Assembly (NCBI GenBank): GCA_948474755.1
Contig: CAOLHI010001029.1
Span: 62,001 to 126,000 of the forward strand
DNA: 64,000 nt
Reading direction: 5' to 3'
Source: Ctenosaura bakeri
Taxonomy: Eukaryota > Chordata > Lepidosauria > Squamata > Iguanidae
The notes beneath the pieces are model-generated. The model did no database searches and was not told where the DNA came from. It saw nothing but the letters and a program-made list of their open reading frames with translations. This document shows positions 1 through 10,400 of this stretch, one piece after another. Numbering within the stretch: the first letter of the stretch is position 1; the number at the start of each line of letters is the position of its first letter. A program made the position numbers and the translations under genes.

Positions 1-88
1 AATACTTTAGTTGGAGATCCTGCATCAGACAGGGGTTGGACTCAGTAGCCCATCAGGCCCCTTCCAACTCAGTGATTCTATGATTCTA
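1..88 (+). mobile_element. CR1-like LINE 3' end
   Basis: The segment reads like the 3' terminus of a CR1-type LINE: a stretch around ccccttccaactc followed by an octamer-like tail (gattctatgattcta), the usual way CR1 elements end. Only the last part lies in the window, so no coding part is visible. Confidence 0.6.
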
Positions 89-1319
89 GGTTTCTGGTGG
101 ATGATTATTTCCTCTTGGACTCAATGTTTTTTCTAAATGTTACACCTATATTTCTCCCTTAATGTCTTGTTCCTCCTCCTTCTGCCAAGTTGACAGTATT
201 TCTTACAGAAAACTACACTAAAATCATTATTCCCCTAATGAAGTAAAGAGCAATACTATATCATATTCTGAGAAAAGGGAACAAAGATTATAGTGTCATG
301 TTTTGATACTGAAGCAAAAACTTATACAGTGATGCTCTGATGAGTCAATTCAGTGGGTGGGGTATTATTTTATGTAATGACAGTATAACTAATTTTCTCT
401 GTTTCACACTATCACCCAGCAGCACACAGCCACTGCTCAGCAACCAGTGAGTCACGGATGTGTACACAGCTGAAATGGCTCAAAACACTGACAGATTTAA
501 TCCAAATCTTTTGCAGTGCCAACCTTTGTTCCTGAGATCTTTGACTTTCTCCCTTCTTTCCTAACAGCTGAACACATGAGATATTTTAAAATGTCACCTG
601 CAGCAAAATACTGTAGTCTACTCTCCTTCCTGGTAAGGATTCCAGTCACTCCATTCCATTCCCCCTGTCCCGCATCTTTCATCCTCATCCAATCTCAGGG
701 GTCTGTCAGTTCCCTAAGGCCAGTATACATATTTATTGTTCACTAAACTGGAGTGTTGAAGGGCTGTACTTCTGTAAAAAACATGGCTCCCATAAGCCTG
801 CTGTTATATTTCCCACTTGTGGGCGGGAGGGTGCCATTTTGATTACAAGAATAGTGCTCGGAGAACTGAAATGGCTATTTATGTTTTAGCAAATAGCTGT
901 ATTTTCCTTAGCGATTAAATAACTGAACCTGGAAAACAGATATACAGGAATGACCATGTTGGCCATGCATCAAAAGATAACAAACTCCCAAAACCACATT
1001 GTGGTGATGTCTTTCCTTAGGCTAACCAAAATGGCACAAAATACATTATGCAAGCTTTCAGAGTTCATGGGCTTCTTAATCAGGCACAGAAGTTAAAAGT
1101 CATGTTAAAAGTCCCAGAGCTGAATTTTTCTTGAAATGGTAAAGCTGAATTTAAGATGGTAGTGGAGGCAGGTTTCATGCACATAAAAGCCACACCTCTT
1201 TTTGGCGATGGGGCATTTGGGACACAAAAGCAAGGCAAAGCAGTAAACTTTCTATCCCTTGATTATTAGAGGAACAAAGGCAATTCCTTTGAGATCTAGC
1301 ACATATCTGTCCTGTGTGA
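89..1319. other. Intergenic DNA, nothing recognised
   Basis: AT-rich unique-looking sequence. ORFs here are under 80 codons and have no recognisable similarity. No gene or repeat boundary can be supported. Confidence 0.5.
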
Positions 1320-1327
1320 GGCTACAC

Positions 1328-1621
1328 CAGGGCTTTCCAAATGGTGTGCCACAACATGTTAGTGTCACCTGACATGTGTAGGTGTGTCGCCTACAATCTT
1401 GGAAATGTATGTCATTATTTATAAATCATATATTTTTAAAAATATATGAAAGGTTTTCATGAGACGTTGTGTCTCCATACATTATGTTATTACAGTGTGT
1501 CTGTATCTCTTATAAGGGGTTAGTTTAACCTCCGGTTTGCTAGCAAAACTGAATTACTGTGTTGCAAAATGACGCATGTCTAAAAAGTGTGTCACCAACA
1601 TGAAAAGTTTGGAAAGCTCTG
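1328..1621. mobile_element. Non-autonomous hAT-type MITE
   Basis: A 294-bp element begins CAGGGCTTTCCAAA and ends TTTGGAAAGCTCTG, an inverted terminal repeat with the CAG...CTG ends usual for hAT transposons. It is flanked by a perfect 8-bp direct repeat GGCTACAC (1320-1327 and 1622-1629), the target duplication length of the hAT superfamily. There is no transposase coding capacity. Confidence 0.85.
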
Positions 1622-1710
1622 GGCTACACACTACTTTGTAGGCAGAATAAAGTGAGTCCCTCAAGACTCTGTACTGACACATCTGGAATACAAATTTTGG
1701 TGCTGTAAAA

Positions 1711-1936
1711 GCCAGCGTAGCGCAGTGCTTTGAGTGGTGGACTATGGCTCTGGAAACCAGAGTTGTAATCTCCACTCAGCTATGGAAACCCAGTGGTTTC
1801 AAGTCACACTATCTCAGCCTCTGAAGAAGGCAAAAGCAACCTCCCCTAACAAATCTTGCCAAGAAATTCCCATGATAGGGTTGTGTTAGAGTTGCCATAG
1901 ATCAGAAATGACTTGAAAGCATACAACAGCAATAAA
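1711..1936 (+). mobile_element. tRNA-derived squamate SINE
   Basis: The head has a degenerate pol III box A (tagcgcagtg) and box B-like segment. The body ends in a LINE-like tail (gttgccatagatcagaaatg, then caacagcaa). Antisense copies recur at 16023, 25097, 25717, 33851, 34010, 34304, 41201 and 50862, so this is a dispersed family, resembling squamate Sauria/Squam-type SINEs. Confidence 0.8.
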
Positions 1937-4089
1937 AGTGACAAAAAGTAAAAGGTGCCGATTATAGCCAATTTCAAATTATTTTACTATTACTTTTAAT
2001 AACATAAATATTATGTATACTAAGTATTTTGCACCTTTTGGTTGGCCTGATAAAGGTATTGCTACTATTATTTGTTTGTTTGGATTGAAGCTGGAAAGTT
2101 GTTCACAGGATTTCTGCTCTTTGTAATAATTAAGCTAGAGATTCTGGTTTTCTGAATAATTAGCTAAAGCTGCTTAAACGTAACATTTGTAACATTAAAA
2201 TGTGTTACAAGTAGGGTAGTATACATACATACATATATACATACATAATTAAATTATCTATAAAATTATATAATACATTGCAGATTAAAATATGTTTAAA
2301 TTATCATAATAGTGAAGAAATAGAAAATGTTAATATTAACCTGCAAGAATTAGGTGGCTGTTTCAATTTTTTGGCAAAAAAAAGACTAGTCCATCTTGAT
2401 TTTAAATCTTACACAGTCATTTCCTCTCCCAGGCCTCCATTAGCCAGTCGGAAGCATTAGCTGACCAAGGCCAATAAGGACCGCAAAAGGTAACACCGTG
2501 TAAGCGTACTGTGTTTGCAGGCCAAGAACCAATATTCACTTACTTTACTCTTCTTCCGTACGCCTCTCCAGCTTTCTGGCTTCCACTGCTTCAGCTGACT
2601 CCCATTTCTCCCATTACGAAAAGATCTGTGCATAGCTGCTCTTGTCTTATTGCCACATCTCCTCTCTTCCTGCTTTCTACCCTTTCCTTCTGGAATAAAC
2701 CCGTAGCTAGCTGATCTTGCAATTTGCCTTTCCATTTATAGAATCAATAATTTTAAAAAATTGTCCTTGTTTCTTTTGTGTCCACGTATCTTACAAGAAT
2801 ACGCAACTCCATATGCTAACCTTGAAGTTAGGCATGCAGTACTCCAGTGTATTTTCATTAATGTTTCCATAAAAGGAAAATGCCCTCGCACTACAACTGA
2901 ATTTCCCTCAGTCACATATGTTCTAGAAGTGCTCATTTTCAATACAAAAAAACCCCCAAAACTTCATGCAAATAAGTGTGGTAACACATTAAAAATGAGT
3001 AAGGTTATTATCTGTGCCTAGTTATTTTGTACACTTTTACCAATTAGCACATTACTGAGAAATTCCCAATTAATTGTTAAGGTTCTTACCATGAACCTGC
3101 TGTCCTTGTGTTCATTAGGCTAGCTCTTCCTTCTACAAATATCACATCAGACACTTATTCTCTCAGCCTCCCTCCCTACTGAGTAAGCGTACCAGTACAT
3201 CAGATGAGCCAGCTAATTGGCCATAAAGCATTTTACTAATTATTCACTATGACTAAGCTATTAAAGTTTTCAAACAGTACCTGTTGTTATATGTAGATGA
3301 CAACAATTCACATTCACTTTTTGACCTGGAAGTAGGATTGCCAGCTGCCTGTTATTATAAAGGAAGTCCCCCTCACTTGAGGTCCAGAAAGCTTGTCCCT
3401 TATCAGATTGGCAGGTGTCCCTTATTAGTAGGGATGACCCCTATTCGAGGGTTGGAAAGTTTTTCCTTTTATATAGGCAGAACAAGATGCCAAAAGATCC
3501 TGCATTTTGATTGTGGGCCCTTTATATAGACAGAAACATGTATTGTGTAATTTATGAATATTGACAGTATGTTAATTCCACAGAGAAATACATGACTAAG
3601 GTAACTGAAATCAATACGTTCATTTGACATTTAGGTACAGCACTAACTTGTTCATAGCAGCTTCTTGATTGTCAACCCTGCATGTCATGCATTTCAGTTG
3701 AGTGAAAGCACTTAAGAATCCCCTCCAATTGTTTGAGTAGTGATGCTGTCAGTGTGGGTTTCACTCCAGATTGAAGTGACTTTCTCTGTATTGTTAACAT
3801 TTCAATTTGAACGTTGGAATAAGACCTGAGAACGAAATTGCGATGGCTAATTCAGAATTGAAATTGTATCAAATTTACTCTGACCTTTCAAAATTTCTCA
3901 GCTCATGAAATTTGGTTTTCCAGCTCCATCATAAGTATTCATTAAGAGGTTTCCTGTTCTCTTAAGAGATCTTAAGTCTTTGCCTTTGTTTCTCTCTTTC
4001 CCTAGGACTTCTCTTGTGAATACCTTCATGGTGCCACCTCTCTTATTTTCCTTTAAATTGCTCCTCAGAACTCACCTTTCAGTGACATT
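1937..4089. other. Intergenic DNA with short microsatellite
   Basis: Mostly unremarkable AT-rich DNA. A short (TACA)n microsatellite lies at about 2219-2250. The stretch 3330-3530 looks like an old repeat with internal similarities, but I cannot classify it. No gene is supported. Confidence 0.5.
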
Positions 4090-4685
4090 TCAGCTTTCAT
4101 TCCCTACTGACTTCTTTGACTGAGTCTGTCATGTGGTCTTCTTCTTTTCCGATTGCCTTCCACTTTGTCCAAAGTATGATAGTCTCAATTTGGTCATCTT
4201 AGCTTCTAAGGAGAGTTCAGGCTTGATTTGTTCTAGGACTCATTGATTAATCTAGTCCATGGTGTCTATAGAACTCTCCCTCAGCACCTCAATTCAAATG
4301 AGTTGATTCTCTTACTATCAGCTTTCTTCACTATCCAGTGCTCACAACCATGCATAGAAATCAGAAATATGATGGCATGGATAACCCTGATTTTGGTATT
4401 CAGTTTGGTATTTGGTATTCTTCACTATCCAGTGCTCACAACCATGCGTAGAAATCACAAATATGATGGCATGGATAACCCTGACTTTGGTATTCAGTTT
4501 GGTATTTGGTATTCTTCACTATCCAGTGCTCACAACCATGCATAGAAATCAGAAATATGATGGCATGGATAACCCTGATTTTGGTATTCAGTTTGGTATT
4601 TGGTATTCTTCACTATCCAGTGCTCACAACCATGCATAGAAATCAGATATATGATGGCATGGATAACCCTGATTTTGGTATTTTC
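4090..4685 (-). mobile_element. Antisense LINE fragment (RTE/BovB- or R4-like)
   Basis: On the minus strand this matches the C-terminal part of the same LINE that sits at 45225-50635. The reverse complement of 4320-4400 is closely similar to 49992-50060, covering the region that encodes a YGCE-like motif. The segment is broken by stops and partly expanded into a tandem array (4326-4680). It is a non-functional copy. Confidence 0.7.
4326..4680. repeat. 94-bp tandem repeat, about 3.8 units
   Basis: The phrase cttcactatccagtgctcac recurs at 4326, 4420, 4514 and 4608, exactly 94 bp apart each time, with few differences between units. 94 is not a multiple of three, so successive units show the same peptide in shifted frames, producing three overlapping spurious ORFs. 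The unit lies inside the antisense LINE fragment. Confidence 0.95.
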
Positions 4686-4814
4686 ACACTTGAGGATTTT
4701 GTATCTTTTGGATTGTTAGCAATGTTTTTAAAATTGTTGTAAAGCACTTTGAGTCTTGAACTGGGAAAAAGGCAGGACAGAAATAACAACAACCAACAAC
4801 AACAACAATAATAG

Positions 4815-4950
4815 GTGCTGGAGGCTATATTTCAGAGGAAGGAACTAGCAAAGCCACCTCTGAGTCTTCCTTGCCTAAGAAAAACTATGAAATGCATGGT
4901 GTTGCCATAAGTTGAGAGGAGACTTGGAAGCACACATACACAAAATGTAG
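4815..4950 (+). mobile_element. 5S-SINE body fragment
   Basis: It matches the body and tail of the 5S-headed SINE at 38681-38900: ggaggctatatttcagagga, then the cacctctgag and ccttgcctaag stretches, then ttgccataagttga. The 5S head itself is missing, so this is a truncated copy. Confidence 0.65.
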
Positions 4951-5245
4951 CTTGTTGATTATCACAGCAAGAATAATTCTGAGCAGGCTTGTATACTTTC
5001 CCATGAAGAAAAACTGAGGAAAACATATTTTAACTATTGATTATCTGTAGGGTCTCTGTAATGTAAATGTTGAATGATATGCATCTTTTTACTCTTAGAG
5101 TCATCAGAATATGAACACAGAAGTCTGATGTACATGAAATCTGTTAATAAGCCTCCTAGACAGTTGTTTGGACTGCAATTGTCCAAATATGACAGTTTAA
5201 TTTTTCTCTTCAAAAACATATAGCATGGATATGTGGACATAAACA

Positions 5246-5540
5246 TACAGTATGACTCCCCTATCCACGGTTTCATAATCCACGGATTCAGTTATCCATG
5301 GCTGAAAACAGCCGCAGGCCCAGGGCCCATGACTGTAGGCCCAGGGCCCAACTGCTGCAGTGCCTGGCAGGAAAACACTGGGCAGTGTGGGATCGCGCTG
5401 CCTGCTGTTTTCCTGCCTCCAGCTGTAGGCCCAGGGCCCACTGCAATCAGGCCCGGGGCGTTCCATACTATCTGCGGATTTCCATTTCCGTAGGGCGGTC
5501 CAGAACCCATCCCCTGCCGATACAGGGGTCATACTATAGT
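5246..5540. mobile_element. Tc1/mariner-like MITE with GC-rich core
   Basis: Terminal inverted repeats pair tatgactcccctatcc (left) with gatacaggggtcata (right), with possible TA flanks. The interior is GC-rich and repeats the palindromic 15-mer taggcccagggccca two or three times. ORFs on both strands here are by-products of this composition. Confidence 0.65.
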
Positions 5541-5574
5541 CTATTTCCCTGTTTCTAAACAATTTTATTTGGGA

Positions 5575-6045
5575 CTAGTGTATATACCCGGTGTTACCTG
5601 GGACTTTATTTTCTCATAGGCAATACTTGTTAGAAATACCTTACAAATTACCTTACTTTACCTTACGAGTTAGATGCAATTGAAACACACAGATTTGAGA
5701 TCCCGTGTCTCTAATTTCCCAAACTGCCATGTCCAGTACATGTAACGTTTCCCCATGTTCCCCAATCCAATCTGTATTTAGGGTTGTTATCACACAGAGG
5801 TTTGGTTTCTGAGGGAATACACTGGCCCCCTCCTTCTTGCTGCTAGGCCTTATCTCCATAGCAACTGCCCAAGCCCCAAGAGCTTTCTGGCTTGAGAATT
5901 CTATAGGCCTCTTCCTATAGAATTCCATAGAATTTTCACAGGCAGTCAATTATATGAGGTCTTCTCATCTGACACAGCCAATCATATGAGGTCTTTGCCT
6001 GCCTAATACAGACAGACTCACAAGCTTTGACTTTTATCTATTAGA
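5575..6045 (-). mobile_element. Non-autonomous Helitron, minus strand
   Basis: Read on the minus strand it begins TCTAATAGATAAAAGTC and ends with a GC hairpin (CCCAGGTAACACCGGG), then about 9 bases, then CTAG. It is inserted between A and T with no target duplication. These are Helitron hallmarks: 5' TC, 3' CTRR and a subterminal hairpin. It is 471 bp long and homologous over its length to the plus-strand copy at 15496-15928. No Rep/helicase is present. Confidence 0.85.
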
Positions 6046-6879
6046 TAAGTGCCATTTTGTTTAGAAGATGACATTTTTAAAGTAAAAATAATGAAATTAA
6101 TTTCTGTAAATGCAGACATGCCTGCCCAGATACCACAATGATATATTTTGAAAAATATATCTATGAAAGGTTGCTTAAATGAGGACCATCATTCCTACAG
6201 GGCCCTAGAACGCCCCTGTCAGTCCAGGCCACGACACAGGGCCCATGCGCCATTATGCCCATCACACGCCATGCTCTTTAGGTGGTCACTCGGGGGCACT
6301 GGGCTACGGATCCCGCACCAAGATCTTTTCTAACCCTATTCGGTGCCACTGAATGTGCCATTCGCCACATTGAGCCCGGTGCAAACAAGACTGCAAAAAC
6401 TAGATAAATGGGGGTGTTGAAAGGGAGTGGAAACAAGTGTTTTGAAGGAGCCACTAGGAAGTCTGGCAGCCAGCCACAGTCTTGTGTTCTTCCGGAATTC
6501 TCCCCTTTTGCATTGCTTAAACACTAACTCATTAATTTTAATTAACTAATCCAGCACTAATTAGACAATGAAACTCCCAGGGGGTTGGGAACGACTCGTG
6601 TTCCACCAAACCGTTGATTGCGTCTGTTCCCTCCCCCCGTTTTCTTGCTGAGGAGAGACGAGGAAAAGAAGGAGAAGAAATCCAATCGCGTTTCCGTGTT
6701 ATTCATATTCATCCAGGCTTCCCCCCAAAGCCTTCTTCCCGCGCCCTCCTCCTGCCCAGGCAACCTGAGGAAACCTGAGGAGAAGGGGGGGGGATGAAAC
6801 CAGCGGACAAAGCTTCGGGAAAGGAAAGAGGGAGAATAAACAATAAACAGGAAGATTGGTGTTTGTTTTTTAAACAAAC
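6046..6879. other. BAALC upstream region
   Basis: A GC-rich patch at about 6185-6340 interrupts AT-rich DNA, but I cannot classify it. From 6560 the sequence becomes purine-rich and grades into the CpG island. No gene is supported. Confidence 0.45.
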
Positions 6880-7440
6880 GAGCAGGAAAATGGGGGACCC
6901 CTGAGGGAAGGGAGGGGGCAGCGAGGGTAAAAGAGGCGTGACGAGGGCTGAGGCGGCCTTGGGAGACGAGGGCTGAGGCGCCGCTGAAGGAAGAGCGCCA
7001 GGGGGCGGACAGAGCCGAGGAGGCGGGAAGCAGAGCCAGAGAGGGAGCCGCCGCCGCCGCCGCCCTTGGCCAGGCGAGGCAGGGAAGGAATGGCGGGCGG
7101 GATGGGCCCCTCCTCGGCGGCGTGCCGCTGGCCACGGTGCTGGCGCTGAGGCGGGAGGAGGGCGGGAAGGAGGCGCCGAGGGGAAGGAAGATGGGCTGCG
7201 GCGGGAGCCGCGCCGATGCCATCGAGCCGCGCTATTACGAGAGCTGGACGCGGGAAACCGAGTCCACCTGGCTGACCAACACCGACGCCGACCTCCAGCC
7301 GCCGCCGCCACCTCCTGCCGTCGGCCCGGAAAGCGGCAGCGCCGAGGCTGGCCCGAGGAACCCCGGTGAGTGCGGCTGGGAGCGGAGGCTGGAGGGGAGG
7401 GACCCCCGCCTCCCTTCCCTCCCTCCCTCCCTTCCTCTTT
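6880..7440 (+). promoter_or_regulatory. BAALC: CpG island promoter of BAALC
   Basis: Dense CpG and high GC set this block apart from the AT-rich flanks. It contains several GC-box-like motifs (gggggcgg near 7011, gcgggcggg near 7087, gagggcggg near 7158) and BAALC exon 1. No TATA box is evident. It is inferred to hold the transcription start; the exact start cannot be fixed from sequence. The long minus-strand ORFs here are composition artefacts. Confidence 0.75.
7191..7365 (+). CDS. BAALC: BAALC coding exon 1
   Basis: 58 codons plus one base, ending at a consensus donor (G|gtgagt). It begins MGCGGSRADAIEPRYYESW, the invariant BAALC N-terminus including the lipidation residues Gly2 and Cys3. 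After residue 35 it becomes low-complexity with a proline run. An earlier in-frame ATG at 7122 is ignored because the lipid-anchor start is the conserved one. Confidence 0.95.
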
Positions 7441-10400
7441 CTGGTCCGCACTGGACTGTTATAGCGGTAGCATTCCACTTTCAACATCCTATGGAATGTT
7501 GGGTTCCATAGGATGTTGAAAGTGGAACAATGGCGCTATAACAGTCTAGTGCGGAAATGGTCTTCCTTTTTGGGGAGAGGGAGTCGCCATCCTTTCCTGG
7601 CCACCTCAGTCAGCGAAGTTCTCTCCAAACCATGAGGAAACCGCCTCTGGGGTTAGAAGGACCAGTTAACAGGTTGCAAATAGGTCAGCTGGAAATGTTT
7701 CACGGAAAAATAGGTTTTGAAATTAAGTTTTGCAGGCTAACCACCCTCCAGGCGGAAACTACCTGAACACAGGTGTACCATTTCCCTCCGAGCCGTCCGG
7801 CACCTGTCGTTTTCTGTGTGGTGGGTCGGCCGGTCAGACCTTTGGGCATTTCTGTTCCCTAGGGTGGGTAACCGCCTCAGGATGGGATTTTCTGGACAGA
7901 GCAGGAGGGCACACCTGCCCCATGCCAACTTAAAACGAGCACCTAGTAATGGTAAATGCTTTGAGGACAGTCCATAGATCTCACCTGCGTAATGCTATCA
8001 TGGGATATTTGGTGTAGAACCTTAGTCGGTGGGCATTCACAAGTGAGGAGGCAATGATATGAAAGGGCGGAAGAGTAGGATAGGATCTTCCTGTTGAAAG
8101 AAAGGCTAATCAATATTCTACAACCAGGTGGCTGCTAAGGAGAAAACTGGCGTCGGGCTGGGATACGCACAGATTGTGACTACAGCTTTGTATGCACTAC
8201 CTTTTCTTGGTTTGTATCACATAATATGCATCACAAAGTAAGTGGCAAAGGATTTAAAATTTCACACTTGAGTGTTAAAATTTCACACTTGAGTGGATTA
8301 CAGAACAGCCAGGGTTTCACACGTTTGGATCCCCAGCCTGTCCAAGCTAGTCTGCTCTGTGATTCCATGTACGTATTCAGGATTGTGCTTTTGTGCTTTA
8401 GTCAAACTAGCAGCTAAAAATGTAGCCCCTAAGGGCAGAAACCATGACTGATTGTTATCATACAGGTCAATTTCAAATGTATTAGCAACTTACTTGTATA
8501 GCTTCTTTCCAGTTAAAGTAGATGCTGCAGTACTTCTGCATGCGTAGCCCTGTGCTTGTTCAGTAGCACTGCACCAACATTACCTGAAAGAACAACATTA
8601 AGTACTGGAATTAGAAAATATGTCACCGCAGCACACATAACAGCTACAAGTTATGCTTCGTCTATGACTTTGTATCAGGTCCACTTGCTAGTGCCTTTTC
8701 AGTAAATGCATAATTGAGGGTACCCTGGCATCTCTGCAAAAGCTAGTAGAGCACCAATGGTTCCCATTTGCTCCAAATTGTGGCCAGTGACAGACTGAGA
8801 ACAGAAAAATACCCTCTTTCTTTTTTCAGTTCTGAAGCAACAAGCCAGTAGTTTGGAGTATTGGAGCCTGAATGTTTCTTGAAGATAGCATAATTTTCAC
8901 CTCTTAACAAACAGCACTAACCAGCATTTTCAGTCCAGTTCAAAATAGGTGTGTCTGCTCATCTAAATCCCTGGAACTGTGTAACAGAAGCACTTGAGAG
9001 GCTGAGCAAAACAGATAAATGTCTAAAAGAAACCACAAGTCAGCAAGGAATCCTGGCCCTGATGCTCTAGCAGTCAGTAGAGTTGGAACAGTAGAGTTAG
9101 GGCAGAGGTGAAAATCGAGCAGCCCATCATTTGTTACTGGGCTGCAGCTCTCAACATTTCTTACTAGTGCTTACCCTGGTTAGAGCTGCAGCTCAACAGG
9201 ATCTGAAAGGCCACAAGGCTCAGTATCAACATATGCTAATGATCTGAAAATACAGTGAACCTATGCAAATTCAAACTGGGGAAATGAGCCCTTGTTTGAA
9301 ATAATTGTACTGAAGATCATGGACTGTTGTTTCTGGGAGAATTATGCTAGAAATACAATTATATATCTCTATAAACTGAGAAAATATATTTTGCTGTTGT
9401 TATACAGGAAATCTGGGACTGCATCCCACTACCAATGAAAGGATTTACTAGGGAATACCTCTATGCATTTTCTTTTCAATGAAAGGGGGACAGTTTGCCT
9501 CCTGCAATGGGGCAGGGCGGGGGGAAGGCTTAACTCTTCTCCGTGCTATTTTCCAAGTTGAAATCCTTCCTAGGTCATTTGTTCTTGTTAAACAGTTCCA
9601 GAGCTGTTTTTGCTGCTGCTGGTGGTAACAGGCAACCTCTCATACCTACATTTCAGTAGTGTATAACATGTAACCCACCTTAACTCTGCTCCCAGGATTA
9701 ATTAATACATTTCTTTTTCTCAGTATTGTCATTTTACTTTTATACCCAATATATGCACCATCTATAGGTTTTGTAATATTATTTACTGTTTATAGCACTA
9801 TAATTTTCCCATGCTTACCTGGGAGTCAGTTCCATGGGAATCAGTAGCCTAGATATGTTACTTATACGTATATAATGGTGAGGATTCAACAAATGTTATA
9901 ACTCCTAATGTCTTCAGTGCGATACACTTAAACCATATACCTAAAATCAAAGGGACATGAAAGTACTTAATTGTGGTTATATCCTGCACAGTATTAAACT
10001 ACTTTGTCCATTCACTATCTTGCCTCTTTTCCTCTGTATGTTTTTCCTCATCTGCACCTTTTCTTTCTAGCTGTTTTAACATTTATTTGCCTTTTATTTG
10101 AATGTTCAAACTGTAGCAGAAGGTCAAGGTTTTTACTGTGGAGAAGAGCAGTTATGACTAAACATACATTTGAAATACAGAAACTGTAAGAAAACTGCTT
10201 TTTTTCCTAACCAGCGTTGTTACAAAAGTATATAAAAGTCAGTAGGAAGCCAAACATTTGAACCTACAATAGAGCTTTTTACTGCACCAAACGGTTTAGC
10301 TTGCTGAAGAAGAAATGCCCCAAGTAAGGTGTTAAATATTATCAGGCATCTGGGGTGGGGAGTATCGAAGAATGATCTGAGGTGAGTTGTCAGTCATGTA

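Noticed and set aside
4326..4680. CRISPR-like array
   Set aside because: Plain head-to-tail tandem repeat without spacers, in a vertebrate LINE fragment.
6557..7487. Three long minus-strand ORFs (up to 221 codons) at the BAALC promoter
   Set aside because: Low-complexity Pro/Ala/Ser/Arg products of a CpG island; no recognisable domain.
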